Source: Sulfurovum sp.
GTDB lineage: Bacteria; Campylobacterota; Campylobacteria; Campylobacterales; Sulfurovaceae
Assembly (NCBI GenBank): GCA_003978395.1
Contig: QNZV01000004.1
Span: 1-15,778 of the forward strand
Direction of reading: 5' to 3'
Length of the DNA stretch: 15,778 nucleotides
Numbering within the stretch: position 1 is the stretch's first letter; each line of letters opens with the position of its first letter. Position numbers and translations under genes: made by a program. Below are positions 12,537 to 15,778 of the stretch, one piece after another. The notes under the pieces were generated by a model. The model did not search any database and was not told the DNA's origin. It was given only the letters and a program-made list of their open reading frames with translations.

Positions 12537-15500
12537 TTGGACTTAAAAGAAAAAAGAGATGAATTCATAGAATTAACAAAACAACAACTTATGGGAAGTG
12601 CATTAAAAGACAATCTTTTAGTTGGAGAAAAACCTTTAGATAGATATTTTACTGGTTTCCTTTTTCCTATTTTAACAGGAGAAGATGGTCTTGATTCAGA
12701 GAGTGAATTAAAAGATGAAAATAGTACTAATTCTGATTTAGATAAAGAGGAAATAAAATCAGTTAAAAAAGAGAAAAGATATATCCCTCCTTCTTCAGCA
12801 GGTTTTTCATTTTTTATTACGGGTACTAATATTAAGCTAAGGGTATTTTATAATGCTGTCTCTTATAAAGATAATAATGAGAGAGACGAACAAGGTCAAT
12901 ATAGTATACAAAAATGGGAAAAAAGTCATTTAGCAGATGATGGTAAAGAGGTAGAATTTTATTTAGATGGCATTAAACAGTACAAAATTTTTGATGGAAA
13001 AGCCAAAATAGATGCTTTATGGAGAGCTTATAATGACGGCTATATAGTTACTATCACAATGTCAAATGATACAAAAATAGACTCAATAATAAGTGGTAAA
13101 GAGTTTAATCTTGAACAGAATCGTCATACCCTTTTTGAGGTGGAGTTTAGATGTATTGTGGAAGCAGGGGATATTGATGTTTATCCTTCTAAAGATAAAG
13201 CGTTGTTGAGTGAAGAAGAAAAAGAGATAGAGTTACGCTATAAAGATTTGCATATTTATGCTGTCGGACATGGTACAGCTGTTAATTGGGGAAAAAACAG
13301 ACAAGAGAAAATGGAAATTTGGACAGATTTTTTACCTACTGTTGAAGTGCCACAAGTGACAGCTGATACAGGTGGCAAAGATGATAGAGTGTTAGCGTTC
13401 TCTTTTTTAAAAGATTGTGTTGATAGTAATGTGGTTATTGAAGAGCTAAATAATTTTGTAAATAGCTATGAAAATTGGATAGAGGGTCAACGTAACTTTG
13501 TAGGAAAAGAGGATAAGGAAGATAAGCCAACAGCAGAAAAAATTGTTAAAAAATTAATCATTGCAAAAAAAAGAATGCAACAAGGGATTGAGTTATTAAG
13601 AGATGATAAAAATGCGTTAGTTTCCTTTGCAACAGCCAATGAAGCGATGTTAAAGCAGTGGGTTTCTGGTGATACCAATAGAGGTATTATAAAAGATGAC
13701 TCTGAATATAAGTGGAGACCTTTTCAGTTGGCATTTGTATTGATGACACTTGAATCTACAACCAATGAAGACAGTGACTTTAGAGATACATTTGATTTAA
13801 TTTGGTTTCCAACAGGTGGTGGTAAGACAGAAGCCTATTTGGGATTGATGGCATTTCTTTTTATCTATAGACGACTGAAATATCCTGCTAGTTCAGGTGG
13901 TACGGTTTCTATCATGCGTTATACGCTTAGACTGCTAACTTCTCAACAATTTTTAAGAGCGAGTAAAGTGATATGTGCTTTGGAGTTAATTCGACAAGAG
14001 AGGGTTGATAGTTTGGGAGAAGAGCCTTTTTCCATAGGATTATGGGTAGGAGGTGCAAGTTCTCCAAACAATTTTCGTCAGGTTAAAAAAATATTAGAAG
14101 AGAAACAGTATAGTAAATTGGTTTTAAGCTCTTGTCCTTGGTGTGATAGTAATTTTAGTGAAAGAAATTATATTTTTAGTGAAAATGGTTTTCATTTTTC
14201 TTGTGACAATCATGCTTGTGACTTTGGAAAAATAAAAAGAAATATTATACCTTGTAATGTAGTAGATGAGGCTTTGTATGCAAGTCCTCCTAGTTTGCTC
14301 ATCGCAACAGTTGATAAGTTTGCACAACTTGCATGGGAAGAACGAGCAGGTAGTTTTTTGGGTAGAGATGGTAATCGTCCCCCTGAACTGATTATTCAAG
14401 ATGAGTTGCACTTGATTTCAAGTGCATTGGGCTCTATTGTGGGGCTTTATGAAGTGGCTATAGATACCGTATTGGTTTCAAGAGGCATGAGGGCAAAATA
14501 TATTGCTTCTACAGCAACCATTAAAAATGCAGAGAAACAGGTACAAACACTGTTTGCCAAAGAGATGAAAATTTTCCCTCCATCGGGACTTCGATATGAT
14601 GATTCATATTTTGCAAAAACAGTTTCATTAGAAGAAAAAGCAGGAAGGCTCTATGTGGGATACTTAGCTCCATTGCTTGATAGACAGCATTGTCTTGAAC
14701 CTTTGGCAGGAGTGTTGTTATCTAATCCTATTAATCTATTTAAAGATAATGAAGAGTATATGGATAGATGGTGGACACAGATTGTTTATCATGGAAGTCT
14801 AAAAGGGGTGGGGAACAGTCGAACACTTTATCAAAGTGGAATACAATCGTATCTCAATAAATTTATTATGGAAAAGATGATAAAAGAGATAAATGAGGAG
14901 TATCCTAATTTTCTTAATGATAAAAACTTAAAGAGTTTAGAAGATTTTAAAAAAATTAATGACTTTAATGTAAAAGCGATTGTCAATAAATATTTGCCTA
15001 TCCGAGAGATAGAGATTAAGACCTTAACTAGTAATCAAACAGCCGAAGAGAATGCTCAAATATTTAAAGCACTGGGAAAAGATAAAGATGATGAACAAGC
15101 CATTGATGTGGCACTTGCTACCAATATGATTTCGGTTGGTCTTGATGTTTCAAGGTTAGCACTAATGATAATAAATGGACAGCCTTTAACTACTGCTGAA
15201 TATATACAAGCGAGTAGCCGTGTTGGGCGTGGAGAGACCCCTGGTATGGTTTTTGTAAATTACTATAAAACACAAGCTCGTAGTCTCTCTCACTATGAGA
15301 ACTTTCGTTCTTACCATGACTCGTTTTACCGTTTTGTTGAACCTTCAAGTTTAACACCTTTTACTTTTCAGGCAAGGTCAAGAGCATTACATGCTGCATT
15401 GGTTATCGTCATGCGACATAGTGACATTGGTCTGTTGAAAAATGATAAGGCAGGAGAGTTTAATAAAGAGAGTGATGTTATAAAAAAAGTTATAAAAGAG

Positions 15501-15778
15501 ATGAAAATTCGTTGTAAGTTTGCTATTGGGGAAAATAGAGAGATAGTTAAAAAAGTAGAGATGCACATAGATAAACTGGTAGCAGAATGGAAAAATGAAG
15601 CTCAACATTGTGAGCAAAATAGAATTAAGTTGGTGTATCACTCCAAAGATAGAAATTTCAATAACCTTATCTGTAATTTTGAAGAGAAGAATGGATTATG
15701 GCAAACACTACAGTCGATGCGAAATGTTGAAAGCTCTGCTTTGGTAAAATTGTTAAAAGGGGTAAAGATTAGAGATGA
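12537..15778 (+). CDS. drmA: DISARM anti-phage system helicase-like protein DrmA, 3' end beyond window
   Basis: An uninterrupted frame of 1,080 codons running off the window. An acidic N-terminal segment (PLDRYFTGFLFP, then an E/D/K-rich stretch near 48-81) leads to VGHGTAVNWG (243-252), then helicase-like motifs: Walker A WFPTGGGKTEAYLGL (423-437, Lys430), QDELHLIS (621-628, DE-x-H type box), ASTATI (657-662), ATNMISVGLDVSRL (861-874) and motif VI YIQASSRVGRGETPGM (889-904). C533-x2-C536 and C556-x4-C561 form a zinc-finger-like insert between Walker A and the DE box. PTGGGKTEAY, QDELHLIS and YIQA-SRVGR together with the long N-terminal region fit DrmA, the core DISARM subunit that with DrmB engages phage DNA. 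The TTG start has TTGGAAAA just upstream; the first ATG is codon 19 and lacks a ribosome site. The other DISARM genes would lie downstream, unseen. Confidence 0.85.
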   Translation, partial: MDLKEKRDEFIELTKQQLMGSALKDNLLVGEKPLDRYFTGFLFPILTGEDGLDSESELKDENSTNSDLDKEEIKSVKKEKRYIPPSSAGFSFFITGTNIKLRVFYNAVSYKDNNERDEQGQYSIQKWEKSHLADDGKEVEFYLDGIKQYKIFDGKAKIDALWRAYNDGYIVTITMSNDTKIDSIISGKEFNLEQNRHTLFEVEFRCIVEAGDIDVYPSKDKALLSEEEKEIELRYKDLHIYAVGHGTAVNWGKNRQEKMEIWTDFLPTVEVPQVTADTGGKDDRVLAFSFLKDCVDSNVVIEELNNFVNSYENWIEGQRNFVGKEDKEDKPTAEKIVKKLIIAKKRMQQGIELLRDDKNALVSFATANEAMLKQWVSGDTNRGIIKDDSEYKWRPFQLAFVLMTLESTTNEDSDFRDTFDLIWFPTGGGKTEAYLGLMAFLFIYRRLKYPASSGGTVSIMRYTLRLLTSQQFLRASKVICALELIRQERVDSLGEEPFSIGLWVGGASSPNNFRQVKKILEEKQYSKLVLSSCPWCDSNFSERNYIFSENGFHFSCDNHACDFGKIKRNIIPCNVVDEALYASPPSLLIATVDKFAQLAWEERAGSFLGRDGNRPPELIIQDELHLISSALGSIVGLYEVAIDTVLVSRGMRAKYIASTATIKNAEKQVQTLFAKEMKIFPPSGLRYDDSYFAKTVSLEEKAGRLYVGYLAPLLDRQHCLEPLAGVLLSNPINLFKDNEEYMDRWWTQIVYHGSLKGVGNSRTLYQSGIQSYLNKFIMEKMIKEINEEYPNFLNDKNLKSLEDFKKINDFNVKAIVNKYLPIREIEIKTLTSNQTAEENAQIFKALGKDKDDEQAIDVALATNMISVGLDVSRLALMIINGQPLTTAEYIQASSRVGRGETPGMVFVNYYKTQARSLSHYENFRSYHDSFYRFVEPSSLTPFTFQARSRALHAALVIVMRHSDIGLLKNDKAGEFNKESDVIKKVIKEMKIRCKFAIGENREIVKKVEMHIDKLVAEWKNEAQHCEQNRIKLVYHSKDRNFNNLICNFEEKNGLWQTLQSMRNVESSALVKLLKGVKIRD

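Noticed and set aside
13487..15641. Minus-strand open frames at 13487-13678, 14124-14411, 15368-15568 and 15387-15641
   Set aside because: They lie wholly inside the intact drmA frame on the + strand and their translations are low-complexity Phe/Ser/Ile-rich shadows with no recognisable motifs.

Overview
The window is AT-rich DNA, most likely from a member of the Campylobacterota (formerly Epsilonproteobacteria), of the Sulfurovum/Sulfurimonas type. The reasons are an N-carbamoylputrescine amidase of the kind common there, an ArsRS-like two-component pair, the panB-ruvB-AI-2E transporter cluster, a one-piece tmRNA with tag ANNTDYRPAYAVA, and promoters that mostly show a TATAAT -10 box without a clear -35. 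Non-ATG starts are frequent: GTG for the membrane protein at 2525, lgt and ruvB; TTG for trpA, vapC and drmA.

Layout. Positions 1-3190 (+ strand) carry the 3' part of aguB (its 5' end is cut by the window edge), a truncated globin, a lipoprotein with lysozyme-like motifs and a two-TM coiled-coil protein of unknown role. Positions 3204-5118 (- strand) carry a response regulator followed by its sensor histidine kinase. The regulator appears to lack any standard start codon that would give a complete receiver domain. Positions 5104-5420 are non-coding and hold a striking pair of 24-bp inverted repeats. Then come lgt (+), an outer-membrane beta-barrel protein with a 9-residue tandem repeat (+), and a GC-stem terminator. 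On the - strand follow panB, ruvB and an AI-2E-family permease (ruvB and the permease overlap by 4 nt). Divergent from panB are trpA (+), a short coiled-coil gene and ssrA (tmRNA), which has a full-consensus promoter.

The character changes at the 3' end of ssrA, a classic integration site for genomic islands. Beyond it lie an apparently orphan VapC/PIN toxin, a 20-codon fossil of monomeric isocitrate dehydrogenase on the - strand, and a very long open frame that runs off the window. I recognise this frame as DrmA, the helicase-like core subunit of the DISARM anti-phage system. It is the start of a defence island whose remaining genes (drmB, methylase and so on) would lie outside the window.

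How the genes work together. Most of the window is core housekeeping: polyamine, pantothenate and tryptophan synthesis, Holliday-junction resolution, lipoprotein maturation and ribosome rescue. The accessory biology is concentrated downstream of ssrA. The least explained items are the inverted-repeat element at 5171-5313, the apparent AUU start of the regulator, and the isocitrate dehydrogenase fossil at the island edge.
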